From Sandarakinorhabdus sp. AAP62 (GTDB taxonomy: Bacteria > Pseudomonadota > Alphaproteobacteria > Sphingomonadales > Sphingomonadaceae): a stretch of 64,000 bases of DNA. Under the pieces are notes generated by a model. The model was not told where the DNA came from. It searched no databases and was given only the letters and a program-made list of their open reading frames with translations. Positions 1-7,886 of the stretch are shown here, in pieces. How positions within the stretch are numbered: position 1 is the stretch's first letter; each line of letters opens with the position of its first letter. The stretch lies in contig NZ_ANFY01000008.1 of NCBI RefSeq assembly GCF_000331225.1, positions 34,040-98,039 of the forward strand, in the 5' to 3' direction. A program made the translations under genes and the position numbers.

Positions 1-2
1 CG

Positions 3-95
3 GTGGAGCGCCGCGCCGGGCTGGCTTCGGGCCGGCAGGTGGCGCTGTGGCCCAATCTGCTGGCCGATACCGGGGTGTTCGTCCTGCGCCGATAG
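3..95 (+). CDS. C-terminal end of an unidentified protein (5' truncated)
   Basis: An open frame runs from the left edge of the window to a TAG at 93-95 and encodes about 30 residues that end in VFVLRR. The reading frame has the codon bias of the neighbouring genes, and the next gene starts 13 bases later in the same direction, so it is probably the tail of a real gene whose body lies outside the window. Too little is present to identify a family, and no function is assigned. Confidence 0.4.
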   Translation: MERRAGLASGRQVALWPNLLADTGVFVLRR

Positions 96-108
96 GCTAT
101 CGTGAGGC

Positions 109-492
109 GTGGACGACGATCTTGATCCCGAACTGATCCGTTTCCTGCGGGAAGAACTGGGGCATGATGTGCCCACAGGCCGCGAATGGACGTTCACCGG
201 GCCGTTGTGGATCTGGAAGGGCAAGGCGGCGGACGGCAAGCCTTCGCCGATGAGCTGGCATTTCCTCACCATCACCGGCGATGTCGCGGCGGGCATCCGC
301 GCGGCCGCACCGGGGCGCTCGGCGGCGTGGGGGTCGGTGTATGTGAAGGTGATGCTGGGGGCTACAAGATGGGCGACCTCGGTATTCCCGTCGAAGGACG
401 TGGGCGGCTACCTGCTGCCGGTGAAGGCGGCGGTGCGGAAGCAGGAAGGCGTGGGCGAGGGCGACGTGGTGACGGTGGAATTGTCGCTCTAG
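109..492 (+). CDS. DUF1905 family protein
   Basis: 127-residue cytoplasmic protein with a GTG start 13 bases after the stop of the truncated gene at the left edge. The central stretch has the pattern of the DUF1905 family: a Phe-x-Gly-Pro-Leu-Trp-x-Trp segment near residues 29-36, a Trp-His-Phe strand near 50, and a C-terminal Gly-x-Tyr-Leu-Leu-Pro-Val-Lys segment. DUF1905 is a small all-beta domain, sometimes fused to a YdeI-like domain, without an established biochemical role. No signal peptide or membrane segment is visible. The family call rests on pattern recognition, not on a search. Confidence 0.75.
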   Translation: MDDDLDPELIRFLREELGHDVPTGREWTFTGPLWIWKGKAADGKPSPMSWHFLTITGDVAAGIRAAAPGRSAAWGSVYVKVMLGATRWATSVFPSKDVGGYLLPVKAAVRKQEGVGEGDVVTVELSL

Positions 493-515
493 CGCCCCCC
501 CCCAATACAGTCCTT

Positions 516-615
516 GTCATGCTGGCGCAGGCCAGCATCCATCGTGCCGATTGAGCCCTGCGCTGCCACCCATGCGCCCGACTCCAAAGTAGATGCTGGC
601 CTGCGCCAGCATGAC
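516..615. repeat. 24-bp perfect inverted repeat, REP-like intergenic element
   Basis: The arms at 516-539 and 592-615 are exact reverse complements (24 of 24). Each arm also folds on itself, because it contains the core CTGGCGCAGGCCAG. The element fills most of the 144-base gap between two convergent genes, so it may act as a transcript end or mRNA-stabilising hairpin. The same core lies in the hairpin at 41935-41969. No transposase is linked to it. It resembles the palindromic REP-type repeats scattered through many proteobacterial genomes. A run of nine C precedes it (495-503). Confidence 0.7.
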
Positions 616-636
616 GGGGCTTTTTGTGAGTGGAGC

Positions 637-1041
637 CTAGATCGCCATTTGCGTTTGCGTCGTCACGCTGGCCAATTTGCCTTCGGCGCTTTCCACCCGC
701 GTTACCCACACGCTGGTGCGCCGGCCAACGTGCAGCGGCGTCGCGGTGGCCACCAGCGTACTGCCCACCGGAATCGCCCCCATCATGTTGGTTTTCGATT
801 CGATCGTGGTGGTGGTCTTCGCTTCGGGCGGCAGCACCTGGAACGCCCCGCAGGCGCCGGTGAAATCCGCCAGCGCCATCAGGAATCCACCGTGCGCGGT
901 GCCGCCCGCCGTGCAATATTCGGGCTTGATGACGGCGTGGACAACCACGCGCTCCTTGCCCATCTCCTTGATCTCGAAACGCAGGTGCGCCGAAAACGGC
1001 ACACGCTTGATCACCTCGGCAAACGCGGCTTCGTCCATCAT
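637..1041 (-). CDS. PaaI-type hotdog-fold acyl-CoA thioesterase
   Basis: 134-residue hotdog-fold protein that probably hydrolyses acyl-CoA thioesters in the cytoplasm. The family pattern is visible: a Gly-Gly-Thr-Ala-His-Gly-Gly-Phe segment leads the central helix (residues about 46-60) with the acidic residue in ALADF, followed by a Thr-rich strand and a C-terminal strand carrying RTSVWV. The ATG at 1041 is chosen because it overlaps the stop of the upstream methyltransferase-like gene (TGATG), which suggests translational coupling; a TTG one codon earlier is also possible. It is the last gene of the phaC-phaA operon, so it may recycle CoA or trim intermediates of polyester metabolism. The substrate is not predictable. 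Confidence 0.85.
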   Translation of the reverse strand: MMDEAAFAEVIKRVPFSAHLRFEIKEMGKERVVVHAVIKPEYCTAGGTAHGGFLMALADFTGACGAFQVLPPEAKTTTTIESKTNMMGAIPVGSTLVATATPLHVGRRTSVWVTRVESAEGKLASVTTQTQMAI

Positions 1042-1574
1042 CAATTCACCATTCTGGGCACCATCGCCGGATCGGCGGCGCCGACCAGCACGGGCTTCTG
1101 CCAGTCGGTCTTGGCGACGAGCACGACATGATGGCGTTCGGGCAGCGTTTCCACCCGCCAGTCCAGCACTTCGAACATGGCTTCATCCAGCCGCAGCTGC
1201 AGCGGCTCGCGCAGCCAGCCGATATCCTTGATGTGCCACGGCCGCCGCGCCCGCACGATCAGCACGGCAAGGCCGGCCGGGCTCAACACCCGCCACAATT
1301 CGCGCAGCATCAGCCGCGGCTGGATCAGCGGCGCGGAGAGCAGCACCTTGTCGAACAGGGCCTCGTGGAAGGGCAGGTGATGCGGATCGGCGCGCACCGT
1401 GCCTGGCCGCAATTCCTCGTCGCTCGCCGCCACGCAGGCCACATGTTCCCAGCCCTCCAGCGCCAGCCCCACCCGTTCCGGCGGCTGGCCGAGCACCAGC
1501 AGCCGGCCCGACGGATTGTCGGCGCGATGGCCGGCAAACAGCCGCTCGACGGGCGTGGCTTCGCGGATCAACAT
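1041..1574 (-). CDS. SAM-dependent methyltransferase-like protein
   Basis: 177-residue protein with a class I methyltransferase layout: a first strand LLVLGQ where the usual glycine-rich loop would be, a DPHHLPF segment matching the strand-3/loop region of Methyltransf_11 proteins, then a MLRELWRVLSPAGLAVLIV stretch typical of motif III. The glycine-rich SAM loop is eroded (Leu-Gly-Gln-Pro-Pro in place of GxGxG), so activity is uncertain. The ATG at 1574 lies five bases after the phaA stop; longer starts would overlap phaA. It is coupled downstream to the thioesterase. This type of protein often sits beside thioesterases in sphingomonads, but no substrate is known to me. Confidence 0.7.
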   Translation of the reverse strand: MLIREATPVERLFAGHRADNPSGRLLVLGQPPERVGLALEGWEHVACVAASDEELRPGTVRADPHHLPFHEALFDKVLLSAPLIQPRLMLRELWRVLSPAGLAVLIVRARRPWHIKDIGWLREPLQLRLDEAMFEVLDWRVETLPERHHVVLVAKTDWQKPVLVGAADPAMVPRMVN

Positions 1575-1579
1575 GCGGT

Positions 1580-2752
1580 TCAGCGTTCGACGGCGAGGGC
1601 GATGCCCATTCCTCCGCCAATGCACAGCGTGGCGAGGCCCTTTTTCGCATCGCGGCGGCCCATTTCGTGCAGCAACGTCACCAGGACGCGCGCGCCCGAT
1701 GCGCCGATCGGGTGGCCGATGGCGATGGCGCCGCCGTTCACATTGAGCTTGGTCGGATCGAGGCCGAGTTCCTGGCCCACGGCCAGCGCCTGCGCGGCAA
1801 ACGCCTCGTTGGCTTCGACCAGATCCAGATCCGCCACGCTCCAGCCGGCCTTGGCCAGCGCCTTGCGACTGGCCGGCACCGGGCCGATGCCCATCACGGC
1901 AGGATCGACGCCCACGCTGGCAAAACCGGCGATGCGCGCCAGGATCGGCGCGCCGCGGCGGTTGGCTTCGGCTTCGCTCATCAGCACCAGCGCGGCAGCG
2001 CCGTCGTTCAGGCCCGAGGCGTTGGCGGCGGTGACGCTGCCATCCTTCTTGAAGGCGCCCTTCAGGCCCGAAACGCTGTCCAGCGTCACGCCATCGCGGA
2101 TATATTCGTCGGTATCCACCACGGTGTCGCCCTTGCGGCCCTTGATGGTGACCGGTGCGATTTCAGCCGCAAAGCGACCCGCAGCACGCGCCGCGCTGGC
2201 CTTGTTCTGGCTGGCGACGGCGAATTCATCCTGGGCGCTGCGGCTGATCTGATACATTTCGGCGACATTTTCCGCCGTGATGCCCATGTGATAGCCGTTG
2301 AAGGCATCCCACAGCCCATCCTTGATCATCGTATCGACCAGTTCCATGTGGCCCATCTTCTGCCCGGCACGCAGCGCCTGGGCGTGATTGGCAAGGCTCA
2401 TCGATTCCTGGCCACCGGCGACCACGATGCCGGCATCGCCATTGGCAATCGCCTGAGCGGCCATGGCAACGGCGCGCAGGCCGGAACCGCAGACCTGGTT
2501 GACGCCATAGGCCGGGGCCTCCAGCGCGATGCCGGCGGCCATGGCGGCCTGCCGCGCCGGGTTCTGGCCCTGGGCGGCGGTCAGCACCTGGCCCAGGATG
2601 ACTTCGCTCACCTCGCCCGGCGCCACGCCGGCATCGGCCAGCGCGGCTTCGATGGCGGCCTTGCCGAGCAGATGGGCGGGCGTGCTGCCGAAACTGCCCA
2701 TGAAGCTGCCGACGGCGGTGCGGCGGGCGGCAGTGATGACGATATTGCTCAT
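1580..2752 (-). CDS. phaA: Acetyl-CoA C-acetyltransferase (beta-ketothiolase)
   Basis: 390-residue thiolase, the usual length for PhaA/AtoB. It condenses two acetyl-CoA to acetoacetyl-CoA, the first step of polyhydroxybutyrate synthesis, and can also run in the degradative direction. The acylated cysteine is Cys88 in QVCGSGL, the active-site histidine is His347 in IAIGHPIG, and the proton-exchanging cysteine is Cys377 in CIGGGMG. The start ATG at 2752 overlaps the stop of the PHA synthase-like gene (ATGA), so the two are translationally coupled. The divergent phaR and the synthase favour the name phaA over a generic atoB. Confidence 0.93.
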   Translation of the reverse strand: MSNIVITAARRTAVGSFMGSFGSTPAHLLGKAAIEAALADAGVAPGEVSEVILGQVLTAAQGQNPARQAAMAAGIALEAPAYGVNQVCGSGLRAVAMAAQAIANGDAGIVVAGGQESMSLANHAQALRAGQKMGHMELVDTMIKDGLWDAFNGYHMGITAENVAEMYQISRSAQDEFAVASQNKASAARAAGRFAAEIAPVTIKGRKGDTVVDTDEYIRDGVTLDSVSGLKGAFKKDGSVTAANASGLNDGAAALVLMSEAEANRRGAPILARIAGFASVGVDPAVMGIGPVPASRKALAKAGWSVADLDLVEANEAFAAQALAVGQELGLDPTKLNVNGGAIAIGHPIGASGARVLVTLLHEMGRRDAKKGLATLCIGGGMGIALAVER

Positions 2753-3807
2753 GGATCTTCCCCTGAAATGGCGAGTCGTTTTGTACAGCCTAGGCCGGAT
2801 TGCCGCGCTGCACCATCAGCGACGGCCTGTTCTGCGGCGAAGAATGTCGTCAGCGCCGCCCACAGCCTGTCGGGCGCCTGCCGTCCCACCACCATGCCGA
2901 CATGGCCGCCAGCGATATCGAGCCGCGACGCGCTGCCGGGCGGGCTGAGAGCGGCGGCGGCGGGCACGATGCGATCGCTCAGCGCCACGGCGTCGAGGAT
3001 CGGGATGGCCGGCACCGGCGCCAGCGTGGCTGCCTGGCCGCCGAACAGCGCAGCCATATCGTGCGCCACCGCCAGGCTGAGCGGCGCGCCGCCATTGGCC
3101 CAGTCCTCCAGCCGCACGAAATCGGCGAGGGTGGCCGCATCGGCCGTGGCCAGCCGCTCATATTTGGCGGCAAGCCCGGCGGGATCGAGTGACCAGAAGG
3201 CTGGCTGCAGCAGATCGATCGGCAACTGGCCCATGGTCTGCGCCAGGGGTTCGGCACTTGCCCACCAGCGTGCCAGGCCGGCCCGCGCGGCAGCGTCATA
3301 GCCGGCGAAATTCCACGGTGTGGCGATCAGCGCGAGACGGGTGGCGGCGACCTGCCCGGCCAATGCCAGCGCCAGCGTGCCGCCCAGGCAATAGCCCATC
3401 AGGCCAACCGGCTGCGCCAGGGACTGCACCAGCGGCGCCAGTCGTTCGCGCACCAGATCGGCAAGGCCCAGCGGTTCCGGCTGCGGCCCCCAATCGACCA
3501 GCAGCGGATCAAGCCCGGCGGCTTCGAAATGGGCAAACAGGCTGCGGCCGGGCAGATCCAGCACGTCGGGCGGATTGATCAGCGATGGCACCATCACCAG
3601 CGGCCGTGGGCCGATCCGGCCGCGCAGGGTGACGCCGCCAACCCGGGCGACCTCGGGTCGCGGCGGCAGCGGTGGCGGGCGGGCCGCCTGCTGATAGCGG
3701 GCCAGCCCGGCAAGCGCCGCGGCCAGCCGGGCCGAGTCGCCAGCGCAGGCGCCTTGCAACGCGGCGAGGAAAACGGGCAGGGGGTGTGGGCCGGGGGCGC
3801 GGGTCAT
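2749..3807 (-). CDS. phaC: PHA synthase-like alpha/beta hydrolase (short PhaC type)
   Basis: 352-residue alpha/beta-fold protein related to polyhydroxyalkanoate synthases. The nucleophile sits in GYCLGG (Cys140), the cysteine lipase box of PhaC; the acid is in ALSDRIVP and the histidine in GGHVGMVVG near the C-terminus. [14 protein letters not shown] segment and a LVDWG segment match the core of PhaC proteins. It lacks the long N-terminal domain of class I enzymes and is close in length to class III PhaC, but no phaE is adjacent. The ATG at 3807 is preferred over one at 3843, which would add 12 basic residues. Translationally coupled to phaA. It may be a true synthase or a PhaC-derived depolymerase. 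Confidence 0.8.
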   Translation of the reverse strand: MTRAPGPHPLPVFLAALQGACAGDSARLAAALAGLARYQQAARPPPLPPRPEVARVGGVTLRGRIGPRPLVMVPSLINPPDVLDLPGRSLFAHFEAAGLDPLLVDWGPQPEPLGLADLVRERLAPLVQSLAQPVGLMGYCLGGTLALALAGQVAATRLALIATPWNFAGYDAAARAGLARWWASAEPLAQTMGQLPIDLLQPAFWSLDPAGLAAKYERLATADAATLADFVRLEDWANGGAPLSLAVAHDMAALFGGQAATLAPVPAIPILDAVALSDRIVPAAAALSPPGSASRLDIAGGHVGMVVGRQAPDRLWAALTTFFAAEQAVADGAARQSGLGCTKRLAISGEDP

Positions 3808-3829
3808 CAGCCATTGCCGCCCTGCGGCA

Positions 3830-3840
3830 TTGCACCGCAA
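3830..3840. promoter_or_regulatory. Candidate PhaR operator in the phaC/phaR intergenic region
   Basis: TTGCACCGCAA is a palindrome with half-sites TTGC and GCAA, located in the 81-base gap between the divergent phaC and phaR starts. PhaR repressors of other alphaproteobacteria bind short TGC/GCA palindromes upstream of phasin and phaR genes, so this is a reasonable autoregulatory site. It is one short match, without experimental support. Confidence 0.4.
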
Positions 3841-3888
3841 CATTCGGATATGCTAGGCCCAGTGCGACAATTCATTCCGGGAGCCGTC

Positions 3889-4488
3889 ATGGCCAATGCC
3901 TCTTCCTCCCCTGATGCCAAGGCCGGCAATTCCGGCCTGGCGCCTGTGATCATCAAGAAATACGCCAACCGGCGGCTCTACAATACCGAAACCTCCAGCT
4001 ACATCACGCTCGATCATCTGGCCGGGATGACGCGCGAAGGCCGCGATTTCCAGGTGTTCGATGCCCGCACCGGTGAAGATATCACCCGCAGCGTGCTCAC
4101 CCAGATCGTGATGGAAGGTGAAGCCGGCGGCCAGACCATGCTGCCAACCTCGTTCTTGCGCCAGATCATCGCGCTCTATGGCGATTCGATGCAATCGATG
4201 GTGCCGCATTATCTCGAAGCCTCGATGGCGGCCTTTGCCGAGAACCAGGCGATGTTCCGCAGTGCCGCGCTGAAGCCGTTCGAACAGCTGGCGCGTCAGA
4301 ATCTGGCGATGTTCCAGGCCGCAACCGAGATGATGACCGGTGGCCTGCTGCGCGAATCCGGTAGCAAGGCCGCCGAAAAGCCGCCGGAGAAGCCCCCGGA
4401 AAAGCCTCTGCCCAGCGCCGAGGACGTGGCCCAGCTGAAAGACCAGCTCGCCGCCCTGCAAGCCCGAATCGACGGGTTGAAGCGCTGA
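3889..4488 (+). CDS. phaR: Polyhydroxyalkanoate synthesis repressor PhaR
   Basis: 199-residue DNA-binding regulator that senses polyester granules and represses phasin and PHA genes. The N-terminal PHB accumulation regulatory domain is clear from residue ~18: IIKKYANRRLYNT, then TSSYITLDHLA and a DARTGEDITRSVLTQI stretch. A helical middle region follows (SFLRQIIALYGDSMQ), then a KPPEKPPEKP linker and a C-terminal leucine-rich helix (VAQLKDQLAALQARI) likely to form a coiled coil. The ATG at 3889 is preceded by CGGGAG; upstream in-frame codons lie antisense to phaC. It is divergent from phaC-phaA with a palindromic candidate operator between them. Confidence 0.95.
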   Translation: MANASSSPDAKAGNSGLAPVIIKKYANRRLYNTETSSYITLDHLAGMTREGRDFQVFDARTGEDITRSVLTQIVMEGEAGGQTMLPTSFLRQIIALYGDSMQSMVPHYLEASMAAFAENQAMFRSAALKPFEQLARQNLAMFQAATEMMTGGLLRESGSKAAEKPPEKPPEKPLPSAEDVAQLKDQLAALQARIDGLKR

Positions 4489-4702
4489 ACCGACCGCCGC
4501 GTGCGAATTTCCGGCACGTCGGCCATTGTGAAACCTTCATGACAGCCAAGACAGTCCGTTTCACCGCTTGCCCGAGGGGCTTGTGCGGTTTATGGGGCGC
4601 CCAGGGAGTGGTTCTGCCGGAGGGGTCTGGCAGGGCAGAGGTTCGGGGCTGGTTGCTGTCCCGCATGGGGTGGCACATCGGCACCGTTTTTGGGGTGTTG
4701 GT

Positions 4703-5191
4703 ATGAAGAGCGAATCATATGGATCGTTTTCCGGGCCTGGTACCAACGATGATGGGCCGCTGATCGTGCCGGCCGATGGTGACGATCTGCCCGCGGATTA
4801 TCGCCCGAGCGCGAACGAAGAGTTCATGAATCCGCGGCAGCTGGCCTATTTCCGCAAGAAGCTGCTGGCCTGGAAAGACGAGATACTGAAAGAATCGGAA
4901 AGCACGCTGGAAGCCCTGAAGGCCGAACCGCTGCGCGAACCCGATCTGACCGACCGTGCCGCCAGTGAAACCGATTGGGGCATCGAGCTGCGCACGCGTG
5001 ATCGCCAGCGCAAGCTGATTTCCAAGATCGATGCCGCGCTGCGCCGCATCGAAACCGGTGATTATGGCTGGTGCGAAATGACGGGTGAGCCGATCAGCCT
5101 GCAGCGGCTGGAAGCCCGCCCGATTGCCACCATGACGATCGATGCCCAGGAACGGCACGAGCGTGATGAGAAGGTGAGCCGCGACGAGTGA
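4703..5191 (+). CDS. dksA: RNA polymerase-binding transcription factor DksA
   Basis: 162-residue DksA. It binds the RNA polymerase secondary channel and works with ppGpp to adjust stable RNA and amino-acid promoters. The coiled-coil region runs from about residue 45 to 110, followed by the zinc-finger-like module with YGWCEMTGEPI and RLEARPIAT. Only one of the four usual zinc-ligand cysteines is present (WCEMTG; the positions after it are not Cys), which is the pattern in alphaproteobacterial DksA. The ATG at 4703 is chosen because DksA homology begins at about residue 40 and the extra 45 residues from an upstream start look non-coding. A strong terminator follows. Confidence 0.93.
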   Translation: MKSESYGSFSGPGTNDDGPLIVPADGDDLPADYRPSANEEFMNPRQLAYFRKKLLAWKDEILKESESTLEALKAEPLREPDLTDRAASETDWGIELRTRDRQRKLISKIDAALRRIETGDYGWCEMTGEPISLQRLEARPIATMTIDAQERHERDEKVSRDE

Positions 5192-5198
5192 GCGATTT

Positions 5199-5240
5199 GG
5201 CCGCGGCCCCGGTTTGCAATCCGGGGCGCGGCCGCTTTTT
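5199..5240 (+). terminator. Rho-independent terminator after dksA
   Basis: GGCCGCGGCCCCGG at 5199-5212 pairs with CCGGGGCGCGGCC at 5221-5233 (one bulged G), with loop TTTGCAAT, followed by a T-run at 5236-5240. It begins 7 bases after the dksA stop and ends just before the convergent YdcH-like gene, so it separates the two transcripts. Confidence 0.85.
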
Positions 5241-5245
5241 CGCGA

Positions 5246-5404
5246 TCAGTGGTTGGTGCTGATCTCGTCCTTGAGCTTGAGTTTTTCCCGCTTCAGCCGG
5301 CGCAAGGTCGTCGGATCGGGCAGGGGCCGCTTCAGTTCGGCGGCAAGGCTGGCATCCAGCCTGGCATGACGGGCAATCAGATGTTCCCGGTGGGCATTGG
5401 CCAT
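5246..5404 (-). CDS. YdcH family protein (DUF465)
   Basis: 52-residue protein of the YdcH/DUF465 family, a short alpha-helical hairpin of unknown function. The pattern HREHLIARHARLDASL, a Pro-containing turn, then LRRLKREKLKLKDEI is characteristic. The ATG at 5404 is chosen because upstream in-frame codons read through the intergenic region and lack family similarity; GGGAGTG precedes it. It is convergent with dksA and divergent from a second YdcH-like gene at 5628, with 223 bases between the two starts. Confidence 0.85.
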   Translation of the reverse strand: MANAHREHLIARHARLDASLAAELKRPLPDPTTLRRLKREKLKLKDEISTNH

Positions 5405-5627
5405 TGGCACACTCCCTCTTGCATCCCCTGCCGGCAACGACCGGCAGCGGGAACAGCAAGTGCACCATGGAACCGCGGCGCTGTCCATGCCCCATGTGGC
5501 GATTCACCGCCGGTTTGGCATGATTTCGTCGCAGCGCCACTGCCCTCTTGCCGGCCGACGGCAAGAGCGGTTAACGCAAGGGTCAGCGGCCCGCTGGCAC
5601 AGGTGCGGCGCCGAAGGAGCGTGCAGG

Positions 5628-5825
5628 GTGGATGAAGTCGAGATCCGCGACCGCATCGAGATGCTGAAGCAGGATCACCGCGACCTTGATGCCGCGATCG
5701 ACGCGCTGCGCTTGCTGCCCATGCCCGACATGATCCAGTTGCAACGCTTCAAGAAGAAGAAGCTGCTGCTGAAGGATGAAATCGCCATGCTCGAGGATCT
5801 GCTGATCCCCGACATCATTGCCTGA
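5628..5825 (+). CDS. YdcH family protein (DUF465), second copy
   Basis: 65-residue YdcH/DUF465-like helical hairpin: residues 1-30 form the first helix (RIEMLKQDHRDLDAAI), a Pro-Met-Pro turn follows, then a very basic helix with FKKKKLLLKDEI. The GTG at 5628 is selected because AAGGAGC lies nine bases upstream and the family's N-terminus begins at this point. It is only distantly similar to the copy at 5246-5404 (shared KLxLKDEI end). The next gene starts 13 bases after its stop, so they are probably co-transcribed. Confidence 0.85.
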   Translation: MDEVEIRDRIEMLKQDHRDLDAAIDALRLLPMPDMIQLQRFKKKKLLLKDEIAMLEDLLIPDIIA

Positions 5826-5838
5826 CAGGGGGGATCCG

Positions 5839-6396
5839 GTGCGCCGGGTGCTGATCCTGCTCTGCCTGCTGGCCGGCCCGCTGCGCGCGCAGGAGGCAAC
5901 GGGCGAAGCAGCGCTGGCCGCGCCGTGCCGGGAAGCCGCCGAAGCCGCCCGGCCCAGCGGCAGCCAATTGAGCCGCTGCGATCGCGCCATCCGCCAGCCC
6001 GGCGTGCCGGCGCCGGTGCGGCTGGCCATGCTGATGAACCGCGGCATCGCCCTGCTGCGCGCCGGCAAGCTGGCCAGGGCCGAAGCCGATTTCGATCTTG
6101 CCATCCGATCCGCCCCGGGCCTCGCTGAAGCCTGGATCAACAAGGGTGTCGTGCTCGCCCGTCAGCCCGGCCGCGAGACCGAGGCGGTGGCGCTGATCAG
6201 CCATGGGATCGAGATCGGCCCAAAGGAGCCGGCCCGAGCCTATTTCGCCCGCGCCCAGGCACTGGAAGTGGCCGGCAAGCTGCGCGAAGCGATGGACGAT
6301 TATGCCGCCGCCGCCAGAGCCGATCCGGACTGGCCGGCGCCCGCCGAGGAACTGAAACGGTTCCGCGTCGAGCGCCGGAAGGTGCTGAGGGGCTGA
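5839..6396 (+). CDS. Secreted TPR-repeat protein
   Basis: 185-residue exported protein. The GTG start at 5839 opens directly into a signal peptide (basic RR, then a hydrophobic LILLCLLAG segment and cleavage after LRAQ). At least two tetratricopeptide-like repeats follow: residues ~70-105 (LMNRGIALLRAGKLARAEADFDLAI) and ~135-170 (AYFARAQALEVAGKLREAMDDYAAA). Two cysteines in the first third could form a disulfide. It is probably a periplasmic scaffold; nothing identifies the partner. It follows the YdcH-like gene by 13 bases. Confidence 0.75.
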   Translation: MRRVLILLCLLAGPLRAQEATGEAALAAPCREAAEAARPSGSQLSRCDRAIRQPGVPAPVRLAMLMNRGIALLRAGKLARAEADFDLAIRSAPGLAEAWINKGVVLARQPGRETEAVALISHGIEIGPKEPARAYFARAQALEVAGKLREAMDDYAAAARADPDWPAPAEELKRFRVERRKVLRG

Positions 6397-6882
6397 TTAC
6401 TCGGCGGCGAGCCGGGTTTCGGCCGTCACGTTCAGCGCATCGACCGCAGGGGCGATCTCCACCTTGCGCGCGCGCTTGTGTTCCGGGATCTCGCGCACCA
6501 GCTCGATGTTGAGCAGGCCGTTTTCAAAGCCGGCGCCGGTCACCTTGATGGTGTCGGCCAACTGGAAACGCCGCTCGAAGGCGCGCTTGGCGATGCCGCG
6601 ATGCAGGAACAGGCGACCAGAGCCATTGGCCTTGGCATCGGCTTCCGGCGTCGCCTGGCCAACCACGATGAGGGTGTTTTCCTGCACCGTGATGTCCAGT
6701 TCATGGCGACCGAAACCGGCCACCGCCATCTGGATGCGATAGGCGCCGTCGCCCAGCTTCTCGATATTGTAGGGGGGATAGGCGTCGCCGGGTTCGACGC
6801 GCCCGGCCAGTTCCACCAATCGGTTCAGATTCTCGAATCCAATGGACGAACGCAGCAAGGGAGAGATATCAAATCCACGCAT
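6397..6882 (-). CDS. Hsp20/alpha-crystallin family small heat-shock protein
   Basis: 161-residue small heat-shock protein, an ATP-independent holdase that keeps unfolded proteins soluble. The alpha-crystallin domain spans about residues 35-130: PPYNIEKLGDGAYRIQMAVAGF is the first strand region as in IbpA-type proteins, and the end has GLLNIELVREIPE, which ends in the IxI/V-like anchor area. The ATG at 6882 is supported by GAGGAT upstream; longer forms would run through the divergent gene. Its start overlaps by two bases the first plausible start of the DUF1465 gene on the other strand, so the two share a very compact promoter region. Confidence 0.92.
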   Translation of the reverse strand: MRGFDISPLLRSSIGFENLNRLVELAGRVEPGDAYPPYNIEKLGDGAYRIQMAVAGFGRHELDITVQENTLIVVGQATPEADAKANGSGRLFLHRGIAKRAFERRFQLADTIKVTGAGFENGLLNIELVREIPEHKRARKVEIAPAVDALNVTAETRLAAE

Positions 6883-7405
6883 GGCAAAATCCTCTTCAAG
6901 CAAAGATGCCGTTGATCCCGCCCACCATGGGCCGGGAAGCGCCGACGCCCCTTCTGGCAGCGTCGGCAACCTGAATCTGGGCAGCGTTGGGGCTGTTTCA
7001 AGGGGCGTGGCTGCAAGAGGACGCAAACCAAAGCGGGTGCTGCCGCTGCGCGCGCATCTCGATGCGCTCTATCACGATACGATTGCTGTTTCCGAAGCTG
7101 CCCGGCGCTGGTTTGACGGGCCTGGCCGGTTGTGGAGCGAGGAGCTGCCGCCGCCGCAGCGGCTGGCCGTTTCGATGGAAGCACTGGGCGTGACGACCCG
7201 GCTGCTCGGCGTGATGAACTGGCTGCTCCACCCGGCCCATGATGGCGAGGTGAAGGCCCTGCAGCCGATCGATTGTCCGGAACCGCCGCCGCTGCCGGCC
7301 GATCACCCCTTGCTTGCGACCGAAGGCGGCCCCATTGCCATGGCCAGCCGCCAGGCGCTGGCCCGCGCCCACCAACTGATCCGCGATAACGGAGACACGC
7401 CATGA
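6881..7405 (+). CDS. RcdA-like protein (DUF1465)
   Basis: Up to 174 residues; the conserved part starts near residue 52 (LPLRAHLDALYHDTIAVSEAARRWFDG) and continues to an AMASRQALARAHQLI helix, which fits the DUF1465/RcdA family of helical adaptors. In Caulobacter RcdA works with CpdR and PopA to deliver CtrA to ClpXP. The N-terminal ~50 residues are Ser/Gly-rich and atypical, so the true start could be GTG 7007 or GTG 7037, leaving a normal promoter gap from hsp20. The stop overlaps the next gene (ATGA), so it is coupled to the VOC protein. Confidence 0.7.
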   Translation: MAKSSSSKDAVDPAHHGPGSADAPSGSVGNLNLGSVGAVSRGVAARGRKPKRVLPLRAHLDALYHDTIAVSEAARRWFDGPGRLWSEELPPPQRLAVSMEALGVTTRLLGVMNWLLHPAHDGEVKALQPIDCPEPPPLPADHPLLATEGGPIAMASRQALARAHQLIRDNGDTP

Positions 7406-7815
7406 ACCCTTTCCACCTTGCCATCCCGGTTGATGATCTGGCGGCGGCCCGGCAGTTCTACGGTGCGGTGCTTGGCTGTCCCGAGGGACGCTCGTCGGAA
7501 ACCTGGATCGATTTCGATTTTCACGGCCATCAGCTGGTGGTGCACAAGGCGCCGCGATCGGCCGTGGTGCGCAATCCGGTTGATGGTGACAGCGTGCCGG
7601 TGCCGCATTTCGGCCTGGTGATGGATTGGGCCGGCTGGGAATCGCTGGCCACCCGCATCAAGCACGCTGGCCTCGCCTTTGAAATGGAACCGCATGTGCG
7701 CTTTGCCGGCAAGCCGGGCGAGCAGGGCACGTTTTTCCTGTTCGATCCGGCCGGCAATGCGCTGGAATTCAAGGCGATGCGCAATCCGGAGAATTTGTTC
7801 GCCAAGCAGGCGTGA
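7402..7815 (+). CDS. VOC family protein (glyoxalase/dioxygenase fold)
   Basis: 137-residue vicinal-oxygen-chelate domain protein. Candidate metal ligands are His5 (FHLAIPV), a central His in VPHFGLVMD and Glu in ALEFKAM near residue 125, arranged as in the betaalphabetabetabeta repeats of the fold. The middle FFLFDPAGNALEFK motif is the classical C-terminal VOC signature. The ATG at 7402 overlaps the stop of the DUF1465 gene by four bases. The substrate cannot be predicted; related proteins are often annotated as glyoxalase/bleomycin-resistance-like. Confidence 0.88.
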   Translation: MNPFHLAIPVDDLAAARQFYGAVLGCPEGRSSETWIDFDFHGHQLVVHKAPRSAVVRNPVDGDSVPVPHFGLVMDWAGWESLATRIKHAGLAFEMEPHVRFAGKPGEQGTFFLFDPAGNALEFKAMRNPENLFAKQA

Positions 7816-7886
7816 GCCTGTGGCGCGGGGTGGGCAAGTCGCCACACCCGGCTAACATTCGCCCGCTTCTGGGTTAAAGCCCAACC

